Shown: positions 41,431 through 50,970 of the stretch, one piece after another | Layout of the letters: every line of letters starts with the position of its first letter | How positions within the stretch are numbered: position 1 is the first letter of the stretch | Assembly: GCF_001544455.2 (NCBI RefSeq) | Contig: NZ_FCOC02000027.1 | Span: 1-64,000 of the forward strand | Length of the DNA stretch: 64,000 bases | Reading direction: 5' to 3' | Source of the DNA: Caballeronia sordidicola | GTDB lineage: Bacteria > Pseudomonadota > Gammaproteobacteria > Burkholderiales > Burkholderiaceae | Program-made: the position numbers and the translations under genes | The notes under the pieces: model-generated | The model's input: only the letters and a program-made list of their open reading frames with translations | Databases searched by the model: none | Told to the model about the DNA's origin: nothing

Positions 41431-43574
41431 GCGGTGTGTTCCTCGGCGGTGGCGATCAGCGCATCGAGCACGACGGGCACCGCCGCGCGGTCGGTGAGGC
41501 GGACCGGGTTCAGTTCGATCAGCGAGAGCCGGCCGTTCGCCGCGACATAAAGGTCGCCGATGGTTTCCGCGAACCGCACGATCGGCTCGACGCCGCCGAA
41601 CAGCGCGCCGGAACGGCTCGTGAGAAAACGGCCAAGCCCGCTTTGCGCGAGCCGGGCGGCCACTTCGCCCTCGCGCGGCGGCAACGGAATCGCGACCACG
41701 TCGCGCACCGTTTCGAGAAGGAAGCCGCCGAAGCCGAGCATCAGCATCGGCCCGCATTCAGGGTCGGTGCTCGCGGCGACAAACAAATCGAGGCCGGGGC
41801 CGGTCATCCGTTCCACGAGGAGCGGCACGTCGCGGCACGCGGGGAAGTGCTCGGCAAGACGCGCACGGATCGTGGCGGCCGCGTGCGTGACCGCGTCGAC
41901 GCTATCGAGGTCGAGTTGCACGAGGCCGTAGGGCGTGCGATGCGCAATCCGTTCGTCGATGACCTTCAGCGCAACCGGAAAACCAAGGCCGGCTGCAAGT
42001 GTCGCCGGGTCATCTGTCGCTCGGGCGAGCAAGCCACGCGGCGTTTGGAGCCCGAGGTCGCGCAGCCATGCTTTCGCCTTCGCTTCATCGAGCCAGTGCT
42101 TCCCGGCCGGCAGCGTATTGGCGAGCGCGCCATGCAACGCGGCGGCGGACTGGCGCACGCGCAGCGCCAACGGCGTAGCCGCTCGCCAGGCGGCGCCGTT
42201 CGCGATCGCGCGCAACGCGGGCTCGACGCCGGCCAGCTGGCTCGCACCATGCGCGGCCAGGCGGTCCGCGTATTCACGGCGGAACAGCCCCGCGCGCGAG
42301 CTGAGCAGATAGAACGGCTTGTCCGACGTGGCCGCCACGTCGAGCAATGCATCCACATAGCGGGTTGGCCGGGTCGGCTGGCTGTCCATCGTGTCGGTCA
42401 CGAGCACGACTGCCGCATGCGTGGGCGATGCGGCGAAGGCAGCGAGGCCCGCGCGCAGATTTGTTTCGTAGTCCCCATTGCCCCATGCATCGACCGGATT
42501 GCCGTGCGCGGATACCGTGCCGATCGTCGCCGCGAGCAACGCGCGCTGCTGTTCTGGCAACGCGGGCAAGTCGATGCCCGCGCGCGCGGCAATATCGAGC
42601 GCGTATTCAACATGCCCGCCAGACGGACTCACGATGCCGATGCCGCCGCCAGCGGGCCGCCGCGCGGCGCGCAGGCAGACCACGGTTTCGGTCAGTTCCT
42701 CAAGCGTCGAAACCTCGATGCAGCCGTGCCGCGCGAGCAGTGCTGAAAACACCCGCGCGTCGCCAGCAATGCCGCCTGTGTGACCGAGCGCGGCCTCCCG
42801 GCTGAGCGTGGTCTTGCCGACCTTCAGCACGACAACGGGCTTGCCGCGCTCGCGCGCGCGTTCTGCGGCGGCCACGAAGCGGTGGATATCGCGAACCGCC
42901 TCGAGGAACAGTGCGATCACGCGCGTCGCCGGGTCGTCGGCCAGCGCAGCCAGATAGTCGGCGGCGCTCAGCACCGCCTCGGCACCAGTTGAGATGACGT
43001 GGCTATAGCCGAAGCGGCGCACGTCGGTCACGAGTCCGATCGCCATCGAACCGCTCTGCGTGATCAACGCGACGTCGCCGCCAATAGACGACGCATCCAG
43101 CACTTCGCCCATGTAGAGCGTCGAGCGGGTCGCAGGATTGAGGATGCCCATGCAGTCGGGGCCGCAGAACGCGATGCCGGCGTCCATGCACGCGGCCCGG
43201 ATCACGTCGAGCGACGCAAGTCCCTCATGACGTGTCGCACCGACGCCGCTCGCATACGACACGACGCCTTTCACGCCGGCTTGCGCGGCGTCGAGCACCG
43301 CAGCCGCAACGCGCTCTGGGCCAACGCACAGCAGCGCGACGTCCGGCGTGCGGTCAAGCGCGGCGAGCGACGGAGCGCATGGACGGCCGAGCGCCTCGGC
43401 GCGTGCGGGATTGACGGCATGCAGTTCGCCGTCGAAGCCGAGCGCATCGAGCGACGCGCGAATGCGCGTGGCCGGCCCCGGCCGGTCGGTCGCGCCGACG
43501 ATCGCGATGCTGCGCGGCGCAAACAGTGCACTCAGATCGGAGAATACAACGGACAACGAAGGGTTTGCGTTCAT
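41427..43574 (-). CDS. NDP-forming acyl-CoA synthetase (CoA-binding/ATP-grasp)
   Basis: The 715-residue protein begins MNANPSLSVVFSDLSALFAP, then RSIAIVGATDRPGPATRIRA for the CoA-binding Rossmann domain. Succinyl-CoA-ligase-like parts follow (ALGHTGGIAGDARVFSALLA with the phospho-histidine), then a C-terminal ATP-grasp domain with PRGLLARATDDPATLAAGLG and ELNPVRLTDRAAVPV. It should activate a small acid to its CoA ester. It overlaps the upstream permease gene by 4 bases and the downstream crotonase by 4, within one operon. Confidence 0.86.
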   Translation of the reverse strand: MNANPSLSVVFSDLSALFAPRSIAIVGATDRPGPATRIRASLDALGFDGELHAVNPARAEALGRPCAPSLAALDRTPDVALLCVGPERVAAAVLDAAQAGVKGVVSYASGVGATRHEGLASLDVIRAACMDAGIAFCGPDCMGILNPATRSTLYMGEVLDASSIGGDVALITQSGSMAIGLVTDVRRFGYSHVISTGAEAVLSAADYLAALADDPATRVIALFLEAVRDIHRFVAAAERARERGKPVVVLKVGKTTLSREAALGHTGGIAGDARVFSALLARHGCIEVSTLEELTETVVCLRAARRPAGGGIGIVSPSGGHVEYALDIAARAGIDLPALPEQQRALLAATIGTVSAHGNPVDAWGNGDYETNLRAGLAAFAASPTHAAVVLVTDTMDSQPTRPTRYVDALLDVAATSDKPFYLLSSRAGLFRREYADRLAAHGASQLAGVEPALRAIANGAAWRAATPLALRVRQSAAALHGALANTLPAGKHWLDEAKAKAWLRDLGLQTPRGLLARATDDPATLAAGLGFPVALKVIDERIAHRTPYGLVQLDLDSVDAVTHAAATIRARLAEHFPACRDVPLLVERMTGPGLDLFVAASTDPECGPMLMLGFGGFLLETVRDVVAIPLPPREGEVAARLAQSGLGRFLTSRSGALFGGVEPIVRFAETIGDLYVAANGRLSLIELNPVRLTDRAAVPVVLDALIATAEEHTA

Positions 43575-44476
43575 TCTGCGATCCGTTGCAAGCCGAGCAG
43601 CCGGTCGTACACGAACAGCATGGCCATGATCGCGGCAAGCAGCACCATCGACAGCGCGGAGGCGGTGCCGAAGTCGAGCAGCGATTCGATCTCGTCGGCA
43701 ATCAGGCTCGAAATCATCATGTCGCGCGGAGACCCGAGCAGCGTCGGCGTGACATAAAAGCCGATGCAGAAGATGAACACGAGCAGCGAGCCGCTGACGA
43801 CGCCCGGCAGCGAGAGCGGAGCGATCACACGCCAGAACGTCTGATGGCGGCTCGCGCCGAGGCTGTGCGCGGCGCGGATCAGGCTGGTGTCGATCTTCGC
43901 GAGCACGACGTACAGCGTAAGCACCATGTACGGCAGCAGGATGTGCGTGAGCGCGATCAACGACGCGGCGGTCGTGAACAGCAGCACCGGCGGCGGATTG
44001 ATGCCGAACGCGCGCGCGATCTCGCTGTACGGCCCGTGGTTGCCGAGGATGACGGTCCACGCATAGGTCCGCACCAGAAAGCTGATCCAGAAGCACAGGC
44101 CGGTGATCGCAAGCATCACCGTGGCCGCGACGCCGCCCTTGCGCGCCATGTAGTAGGCGAGCGGATAGCCGAGCAGCAGGCACAGTGCGGTAACAGACAG
44201 CGCGACCGCCGCAGTGCGCAGGTAGACCGTCAGATAGATCGGATCGGTGAACACGTGCCGATAGTTGTCGAGACCGAGCGTCGGGTCTGAAATGCTGGTC
44301 CAGAACGTGTTCGCGAGCGGAACGCCGAACGTTGCGAGCAGATAGACGAGCGCCGGTGCCAGCAGCAGCCAGGTTGGAACAGAGCGCATTGCGCGTGCGC
44401 GGCGCGCGCCGTTGCTGCGCGCCGAAGTGACGGCGGGCGGTGCGGTTGCTGCCGCCTGTGCGTTATGGCTATTCAT
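43571..44476 (-). CDS. Pot-type ABC transporter permease (PotB-like)
   Basis: The 301-residue membrane protein has about six helices and the EAA-type loop SLIRAAHSLGASRHQTFWRV followed by IAPLSLPGVVSG. It pairs with the permease at 44473 to form the channel. An N-terminal Ala/Arg-rich tail precedes the first helix LLLAPALVYLLATFGVPLA. Overlaps are 4 bases on both sides. Confidence 0.9.
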   Translation of the reverse strand: MNSHNAQAAATAPPAVTSARSNGARRARAMRSVPTWLLLAPALVYLLATFGVPLANTFWTSISDPTLGLDNYRHVFTDPIYLTVYLRTAAVALSVTALCLLLGYPLAYYMARKGGVAATVMLAITGLCFWISFLVRTYAWTVILGNHGPYSEIARAFGINPPPVLLFTTAASLIALTHILLPYMVLTLYVVLAKIDTSLIRAAHSLGASRHQTFWRVIAPLSLPGVVSGSLLVFIFCIGFYVTPTLLGSPRDMMISSLIADEIESLLDFGTASALSMVLLAAIMAMLFVYDRLLGLQRIAE

Positions 44477-45285
44477 CGATGATCCTTCGAGGCCTCGCGG
44501 CGTCGCGAGAATGCGGCCATCGCGACCATCACGGTCAGCGCGGCGGCGATCAGGAATGTGGAAGCGACGGCAATCACCGGATCGGCGTCGAGATTGATGC
44601 TGGAGAACATGCGCTTGGGCAGCGTGGCCACCTCGCGGCTCGAAATGAACAGCGAGATCGTCGCTTCATCAAAAGAATGAATGAACGCGAAGAACGCGGC
44701 GATCACGAACGCCGGACGCAGCAGCGGCAGGGTGACGTAGCGGAACATCTGCACTTGCGTCGCGCCGCAGATCAGCGCGGCGCGCTCCAGATTGCGGTCG
44801 AGATTGCGCAGCGGCGCCGCCATCGCGATCAGCACGACCGGGATCGAAATGCAGGTGTGCGCAAGCACGACGCCAAGGTACGTCTGGTTCAGCCCAATGC
44901 GGCCGAACACCGTGTAGTAGCTGATCGCCATGATGATGCTCGGCACGAGCATTGGCAGCAGCAGCATGATCTGGAGCGTGCGGCGCGCCGCAAACTCGCG
45001 GCGGTTCACCGCGAAAGCGGCCGGTGTCGCGACAAGCAGCGTGACAATGCTCGACACGATTGCGATCAGCACGCTGTTCAGCGTCGGCTTCAGCCAGTCA
45101 GCCGTGAAGTACGCGCGATAGTGGCCGAGCCAGTAACCGGGCGGCGGGAACTCGAACGAGCGCGCGGTGCTGAACGACATTGGCACGACGATCAGCATGG
45201 GCGCCAGAATGAACGCGGCCACGCAAACCGCAATGACCGCATTCAGCGCGGTGGGGCGCTCAAGGGCGTTTGCGCGCATGGTCAT
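44473..45285 (-). CDS. Pot-type ABC transporter permease (PotC-like)
   Basis: The 270-residue permease has about six helices and the loop NLERAALICGATQVQMFRYV followed by TLPLLRPAFVIAAFFAF. It overlaps the binding-protein gene upstream and the other permease by 4 bases each, so the operon order is binding protein, PotC-like, PotB-like, synthetase, crotonase, ATPase, monooxygenase. Confidence 0.9.
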   Translation of the reverse strand: MTMRANALERPTALNAVIAVCVAAFILAPMLIVVPMSFSTARSFEFPPPGYWLGHYRAYFTADWLKPTLNSVLIAIVSSIVTLLVATPAAFAVNRREFAARRTLQIMLLLPMLVPSIIMAISYYTVFGRIGLNQTYLGVVLAHTCISIPVVLIAMAAPLRNLDRNLERAALICGATQVQMFRYVTLPLLRPAFVIAAFFAFIHSFDEATISLFISSREVATLPKRMFSSINLDADPVIAVASTFLIAAALTVMVAMAAFSRRREASKDHR

Positions 45286-46361
45286 TGCTGAAGCCAGCGC
45301 TGGAAACGCCGCTCCGCCTGGTTCATCACGTCGCCCATCTGGCGGCCGTCGAATTCGATTGCACCGCTCGCGTACTTCGGGTTCGTCGGCATGTTTTTCG
45401 TCTGCTCCGGGCTAAGGTACGCGAACGCGGCTGGATTGACCGGCCCGTATGCGCCGTCGACGCAAAAGCCCGCGTTGTTCTTCGGCTGCAATGCGAATTT
45501 GATGAATTCCCATGCATAGTCCGCGCGCGGCGTGCCCTTCGACACAATCCAGTACGTGCGGTCCATCGTGAACTCGTTCCAGACGATCTCGACGGGCGCG
45601 CCGCTGTCGCGCAGCGCGACGCCGTGCGCGTGCCATACCGACGCCATGTCCACCTCGCCGCCGCCGAGCAGTTCGCGAATCTGCGGGCCCGTGGTCCACC
45701 ACACACGCACGCTGTTCTTGATCTTGTCGAGGCTGCGGAACGCCCGGTCGAGGTCGATCGGATACAGCTTGTCACGCGGCACGCCGTCAGCGAGCAGCGC
45801 GAACACGATGGTCTGCGACAGCGTGCGGCCAAGCGAGCGCGGGCCGGGGAAGCGCTGCTGGTCCCAGAAGTCCTTCCATGTCTTGATTGAACCCGGCGCG
45901 AACTTCTTTGTGTTGAAGCAGATGTTCGTCGAGTACGCGTGATTGCACACGCCGCTCTCGAGAATCAGGTTCGAGGGCACCGTGTCGCGCCCGAATACCG
46001 AGTAGTTGACCGGTTCGAGCAGGTTGGCGTTCATTGCCTGAATCACGCTCGGCGCGCCGACGGTCTGGATATCGAACTCGTACACGCCGTTGCGCGCCTG
46101 AAGCGCGAGCTTTGCGAACGACGCGCCGGTTGCGGTCTTGATCGCAATGCCCGTCGCTTTCGTGAAGGGATCGAACAGGTTCTTGCGCGCGGCGGCTTCC
46201 CACGTGCCGCCCTGCGAATTCACGTACAGCACCTTGGGATCCGCCCGCACGATTGCCGGCATTGCGAGCGCGACCGCGGCAGCGCCAGCACGCAGGACCG
46301 TCCGGCGTCGAGCATCGAATGCGGCAGCGGGTTTCTCGTTGTTCGTGATGGAGTTCGACAT
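45282..46361 (-). CDS. Pot-type periplasmic substrate-binding protein
   Basis: The 359-residue protein has a twin-arginine type leader (DARRRTVLRAGAAAVALAMP) with cleavage after AIVRA. The mature part starts DPKVLYVNSQGGTWEAAARK and resembles PotD/PotF-like class binding proteins (LEPVNYSVFGRD, YSTNICFNTKKF). The ligand is unknown, likely an organic amine, amide or acid. ATG 46361 gives a normal leader; the longer reading from 46427 would overlap an NGGTRYRCCR site. Confidence 0.88.
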   Translation of the reverse strand: MSNSITNNEKPAAAFDARRRTVLRAGAAAVALAMPAIVRADPKVLYVNSQGGTWEAAARKNLFDPFTKATGIAIKTATGASFAKLALQARNGVYEFDIQTVGAPSVIQAMNANLLEPVNYSVFGRDTVPSNLILESGVCNHAYSTNICFNTKKFAPGSIKTWKDFWDQQRFPGPRSLGRTLSQTIVFALLADGVPRDKLYPIDLDRAFRSLDKIKNSVRVWWTTGPQIRELLGGGEVDMASVWHAHGVALRDSGAPVEIVWNEFTMDRTYWIVSKGTPRADYAWEFIKFALQPKNNAGFCVDGAYGPVNPAAFAYLSPEQTKNMPTNPKYASGAIEFDGRQMGDVMNQAERRFQRWLQQ

Positions 46362-46416
46362 CCGATTTCCGGTAGAAGTAGAAGACGGCAGGCAGGCTGT
46401 GTCCATTAAAAGCAAG

Positions 46417-46491
46417 GGGTATGCCATACAGATGCCGCAGCGTGGCTATTCGTGGCCAGTTCCGCGCATCGCCCATTTATGTGGTGTACCA
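46417..46491. promoter_or_regulatory. Two NGGTRYRCCR operators before the Pot operon
   Basis: GGGTATGCCA at 46417-46426 and TGGTGTACCA at 46482-46491 are 65 bases apart in the region between the Pot operon (start 46361) and the porin gene end (46599). The second sits in an ATTTATG-GTGGTGTACCAC context. The same core recurs at seven other sites in this window. A GntR/FCD-type regulator commonly binds TGGT-ACCA cores. Confidence 0.65.
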
Positions 46492-46598
46492 CGAAATCGG
46501 ACAGTGCGCGGACCGGCGCGGATGTTCGTGATGTCTGGAATGCTGCTTCGCGGCGGTGCAAGGTTGCACTCCAATCAGGCATCGCGCCGGGCCATGGG

Positions 46599-47786
46599 TC
46601 AAAACTTGTGGCGAATACCGACGAGTCCGACGATCTGATGGTTCGAGCTCGACGCGGTCGCGCCCGTGATCGCCGCAACGGCTGGGCCGCCGGTCGAATC
46701 GGTACCCGCTGCGCGCTGATAGAACGCATCGACAAACAGATCGGTGCGCTTGGACAGGAAGTAGTCCGCGCCCACGTTCACCTGGTGGTAGATCGCCGGC
46801 CCTACGCCATTCGCATTGCCGTTGTGCGTGTACGTGTAGGCGAGCGCGAGTTGCAGCGCGGGCATCAACTGGTACATCAGGTTGCCTTCCACGATATTGA
46901 ACACGGCATTGCCACGGAACGCTGCGGGCTTGCCGCCGAGGCCCGTGACGCTGACGTTGCCGAGGTCGTCGAAGCGCGTGTTCGTGTATGTGAACGCGAA
47001 CGTTGCCTTACCGAACGCATACTGTCCGGCCGCGGCGAAGATCTGCTGCGTTCTCGCCGTTGCATAGCCGCTTACCGCCGGGTTCGTGATGTTGTTGCCG
47101 GTCGTGCTGTCGTTCGCCTTGCTGCCGAAGAACGAGTAGTTCGGCTGATACGACTCGTTGAACGCGAGCGCAAGTGCAAGCGGACCATTCAAGTATTGCG
47201 CGCCGACGCCCCAGGTCTGCTTCTGCGACATCTGGCCGGGTACGCCGCCGAAGCTGTAATCAGCGCCGAACTGCAAGCCGCGAAACGACGGGCTCAGGTA
47301 CTTGACCGCGTTGTTGATCCGGTTGAAGTTGTCGAGCCCGTCGAGATCGCCGAGGTGGGTGCCGTAGCCAATGCCGGATGCAGCCCAGGTGCCGCCGGAC
47401 GGGTAGGGGCTGATGAAGTCGTACTGGATCGTCGCCTGGCGTCCAGCCGACACCGAGCCGTACGACTTGCTGGCGAGGCCCACGTAGGCGCCACGCCCGA
47501 ACAGCGTGCCGCCCTGGCCGATTGTGCCATTCGTACTGCTGAATCCGCCTTCCAGCCTGAAGAACGTGCTCAGGCCGCCGCCCAGATCCTCGTTGCCACG
47601 GAAGCCCCAGCGTGAACCCGACGCATTGCCGCTCGTCATCGCGTATTGCTTTTCGCCCTTCGCATTGCTGTTGAACGTCAGCCCCGCATCCACAACGCCA
47701 TACAGCGTGACCGAACTTTGCGCGTGTGCGCTCGACAAGCAGCCTAACGAGGTCGTCGTCGCGGCGATCATCATCATTTTTTTCAT
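46599..47786 (-). CDS. Gram-negative porin (OmpC/OpcP type)
   Basis: The 395-residue outer-membrane protein has a signal peptide (MKKMMMIAATTTSLGCLSSAHA) and the Burkholderiales porin start QSSVTLYGVVDAGLTF, with SRWGFRGNEDLGGGLSTFFR, LFGRGAYVGLASKSYGSVSA and the terminal IRHKF ending in phenylalanine. It forms a general or substrate-leaning channel. It lies between two uptake operons and may serve them, but has its own long upstream region with no operator core seen. Confidence 0.92.
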   Translation of the reverse strand: MKKMMMIAATTTSLGCLSSAHAQSSVTLYGVVDAGLTFNSNAKGEKQYAMTSGNASGSRWGFRGNEDLGGGLSTFFRLEGGFSSTNGTIGQGGTLFGRGAYVGLASKSYGSVSAGRQATIQYDFISPYPSGGTWAASGIGYGTHLGDLDGLDNFNRINNAVKYLSPSFRGLQFGADYSFGGVPGQMSQKQTWGVGAQYLNGPLALALAFNESYQPNYSFFGSKANDSTTGNNITNPAVSGYATARTQQIFAAAGQYAFGKATFAFTYTNTRFDDLGNVSVTGLGGKPAAFRGNAVFNIVEGNLMYQLMPALQLALAYTYTHNGNANGVGPAIYHQVNVGADYFLSKRTDLFVDAFYQRAAGTDSTGGPAVAAITGATASSSNHQIVGLVGIRHKF

Positions 47787-48044
47787 CGTGGATTCCCCAA
47801 GTAATAAGCGTCCAAAAGGACGGCTGGATTTTCGGCGCGGCTGCGCAGTAAAACGTCAAACAGGTGCTGACGACCGTCCGTGAACGCTGCGCGATTCGCC
47901 GGGCGGACTTCATTCCATTCGTTCATCAATAAAATTCGGATGACTTATTATTTTGAAAATGCTTCGGCATGGAATCGATCGAGCTTTGCCATCGTGTTTG
48001 CAGGGTTGGCGCGGCAGAAAACCGGGCCGCCACGCCCGTCGTGC

Positions 48045-49067
48045 TCAGGTTTCGGTCGACACGACCGTGCGGCCGTGCAGCACGTAGTTGCCGTCATCGC
48101 CGAACAGTGGGGAAATCGGCCACGGCTCGTTGAAGCGCAACCACAGGCGCAGCATGTGCCGCTGCTGGTGATGCTCCGCGCCATTCACGAAACTCGTGCG
48201 CGAATGCAGCGTCGTCAGGTTGTTGCAGAACGCGATTTCGCCCGGCGCCATGGTGAAGTCGAGCCGCAGGTCGAGGCGCTGCGTGAGCGAATCGAAGAAA
48301 TCGAGGGCTTCGCGCTCCATCGGCGTCAGCGCAATGCCGCGCTTTTCCGCGCCCGCATTGATCTGGTTGCGGATGTAGCGGCAGCGGATCACGCCGTCGC
48401 GATGGCCGAACACCGGCAGCGGCAGCGCGGATACGCCGTTGCCGGTCAGCGCCTCCTCGCGGCGAATGTAGTAGAAGCCGTTGTACAGCAGACCGAAGTA
48501 TTCGGGATGCTCTGCCAGAATGATGTTGTAGATCTCCGCTGCACTTACGTAGCTGCTGAGGCCGCCTGCAAGCCCCTGGCGCAGGCACATCAGGCCGAGC
48601 AGTTCCGCGCGGTCGGTGTGGTACGGCAGATACGCGCTCGTCTCGTAGCCGCGCACATCGATTTTTCCGTATTCGCGGCCCTAGTCGAACACGTGGCCAA
48701 GCAGATCGCCTTTCGGATTCTGGCCGAGCGGCTCGCCAAGATAAAGCCCGAGTCCCCAGTAGATCATGCAGACCTCTTCGTCGGTGAGGCCGGCAATGTC
48801 GAGGCCCTGGAGCAACACGAGGCCCGCGCCGTCGCGCACTTCGGCCGCGATCTCGTCGAGACTCGCACGCAGTGTATCGAGCGGAAAGTCGCCGGTCTGC
48901 CATTGCAGCATTGGCACCTTCGCGGCCTGCGCGTGCCGAAGCGCCGCGATGACCTCGCGCTGTTCGGCAGCCGTGATGCGGCGCTGCCAGCGATCGTTGT
49001 CGAGCATGTCGGCGCGGCGCCATGCATGCGGCGTGGCGATTGGCTGCCGCCAGACGGTGTCTTGCAT
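48045..49067 (-). pseudogene. TauD/TfdA-family dioxygenase interrupted by an amber stop
   Basis: The gene of about 340 codons starts MQDTVWRQPIATPHAWRRAD. It reads on past LGHVFD to a TAG at 48681-48683, then continues in the same frame GREYGKIDVRGYETSAYLPY and HTDRAELLGLMCLRQG. It belongs to the iron/2-oxoglutarate TauD/TfdA family, with the HTD iron motif here. CAG to TAG is the likeliest change. Without suppression only the first 129 residues are made, without the iron site. It is the last gene of the Dpp-type operon. Confidence 0.82.
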
Positions 49068-49119
49068 GATCGGTTCTCCGTTGTTCATGATGTATCGATA
49101 CTGGAAAAAGGCGGCGTGC

Positions 49120-50007
49120 TCAGCGGCGCCTGGTGTCGAGCGCATCGCGCACGCAGTCGCCGAACACGTTCAATGAAATGACGAGCACAAAGATCATTGC
49201 GCCGGGCGCGATCGCCATCCACGGGGCGTCGACCATGTACTGCTGCGCGGCGTTCAGCATGCTGCCCCACGAGGGCGCGGGCGGCTGCTGCCCAAGACCA
49301 AGGAACGACAGCGACGCTTCCGCGATCACCGCCGCAGCCGCCGTGATGCTCGCCTGCACCAGCAGCGGCGGCAGCATGTTCGGCAACACATGGCGGAACA
49401 CGATCCGCAGCGGCGTTGCGCCGACCACGCGCGCTGCATCGACATAGTCCTCGGTGCGGATCGTCATGGCGGCTGCACGCGCGAGCCGCAGGAACGCCGG
49501 CAGCGCGGCGACGCCGATCGCGAGAATGGAATTGCGCAGGTCGGGGCCGAGAAACGCGGCCATCGCGATCGCGACGATCAGGAACGGCACCGCGAGCATT
49601 GCGTCGGTGACGCGCATCACCAGCGCGTCGATCCAGCCGCCCGCGTAGCCGCTGATCACGCCAAGTGGCACGCTGATTCCGCACGCAACGAGCACCGGCA
49701 CGATCCCCGCGAGCAGCGACGCGCGCGTGCCCCAGATCAGCCGCGACAACACATCACGGCCGACTTCGTCGGTGCCGAGCCAGTGCAGCGCGGACGGCGC
49801 CTGGCGCACCATCAGGAAGTCCGAATGCAGCGGATCGAGCGGCGCGAGCCAAGGCGCGAAGATCGCGGTCGCAACGAACAGCACGATCACGACGCCAGCC
49901 GCGACGCTCGCGGGCCGGCGCAGCAGCCGTCGGCCGGCGGTATGCAGGCGGCTCGACGCACGCGGCGGGGCGGCGGAGGGCAATGGAACGATGACAGCCA
50001 TCGTCAA
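49120..50007 (-). CDS. Dpp-type ABC transporter permease (DppC-like)
   Basis: The 295-residue permease has about five to six helices, an N-terminal cytoplasmic tail, a conserved FLRLARAAAMTIRTEDYVDA loop and ARVVGATPLRIVFRHVLPNM. It overlaps the DppB-like gene by 4 bases. It forms the pore for peptide-, nickel- or sulfonate-type substrates. Confidence 0.9.
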   Translation of the reverse strand: MTMAVIVPLPSAAPPRASSRLHTAGRRLLRRPASVAAGVVIVLFVATAIFAPWLAPLDPLHSDFLMVRQAPSALHWLGTDEVGRDVLSRLIWGTRASLLAGIVPVLVACGISVPLGVISGYAGGWIDALVMRVTDAMLAVPFLIVAIAMAAFLGPDLRNSILAIGVAALPAFLRLARAAAMTIRTEDYVDAARVVGATPLRIVFRHVLPNMLPPLLVQASITAAAAVIAEASLSFLGLGQQPPAPSWGSMLNAAQQYMVDAPWMAIAPGAMIFVLVISLNVFGDCVRDALDTRRR

Positions 50008-50957
50008 CTCCTCAAACGCGGGTTGATCACGAAATACAGCATGTCGGCGGCGAGGCTCACGAACAGGAACATCACCGACGACACGAGCACGAGCCCCTGC
50101 ACGACCTGATAGTCGCGATTCAGCACGCTGTCGACCATCAGCTTGCCGAAGCCTGGAATCGAGAACACCTGCTCGGTGAGCACCGCGCCGGCGAGCAACT
50201 GGCCGAACTCGATTGCGCCGAGCGTGACGATCGGCATCAGCGCATTGCGCAGCGCGTGGCGCAGCACGACGCGCGTCTCCGTCAGTCCTTTCGCGCGGGC
50301 CGTGCGCACGTAGTCGGCGCTCAACGCGTCGAGCATTGCGCTGCGCATGTGCCGCATCAGCACGCCGGCAATGCCGGTGCCGAGCACGATGGACGGCAGC
50401 ACGAAGCCCATCGCGCAGCGCAGCGGATCCTCGGAAAACGGCACGTAGCCAGACGCCGGAAACCAGTTCAGATGCACGCAGAACGCGAGCACGAGCAGGA
50501 TGCCGAGCCAGAAGTGCGGGACCGAGATGCCGCCCAGCGCGAAGGCGGTCGCGAGCACGCCCGCGATACGCCCGCGCCGGGTCGCCGCAACAATGCCTAG
50601 CGGAATCCCGACTGCAAGCGCGAGCATCATCGACGCGAACGCCAGTTGCAGCGTGATGCCGAGTTTGCCCACGAGCAGTTGCGTGACGCCGATGTCGTTG
50701 CGCATCGACACGCCGAGATAGCCGTGCAGCGCGCCGCCGACCCAGTGCAGGTACTGCACGTAGACCGGCAGGTCGAGGCCGTACTTGTGGCGCAGTTCGC
50801 CGAGCGTCTGTGCATCGACGTTCTCTCCGCCCGCGAGCGCGAGCGCGGGATCGCCGGGCAGCATCCGCTGCAGCAGGAAGATCAGCACGGACAGGATCAG
50901 CACGGCCGGCAGCGCAAGCGCGAGACGGCGGCAGACGTATGCGGCAAAGCGGATCAC
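50004..50957 (-). CDS. Dpp-type ABC transporter permease (DppB-like)
   Basis: The 317-residue permease has helices at both ends, LALPAVLILSVLIFLLQRML near the start, and the loop SADYVRTARAKGLTETRVVL followed by RHALRNALMP. It is the partner of the DppC-like protein, lying 13 bases after the binding-protein gene. Confidence 0.9.
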   Translation of the reverse strand: MIRFAAYVCRRLALALPAVLILSVLIFLLQRMLPGDPALALAGGENVDAQTLGELRHKYGLDLPVYVQYLHWVGGALHGYLGVSMRNDIGVTQLLVGKLGITLQLAFASMMLALAVGIPLGIVAATRRGRIAGVLATAFALGGISVPHFWLGILLVLAFCVHLNWFPASGYVPFSEDPLRCAMGFVLPSIVLGTGIAGVLMRHMRSAMLDALSADYVRTARAKGLTETRVVLRHALRNALMPIVTLGAIEFGQLLAGAVLTEQVFSIPGFGKLMVDSVLNRDYQVVQGLVLVSSVMFLFVSLAADMLYFVINPRLRS

Positions 50958-50970
50958 GGGCGGCTCCTCA

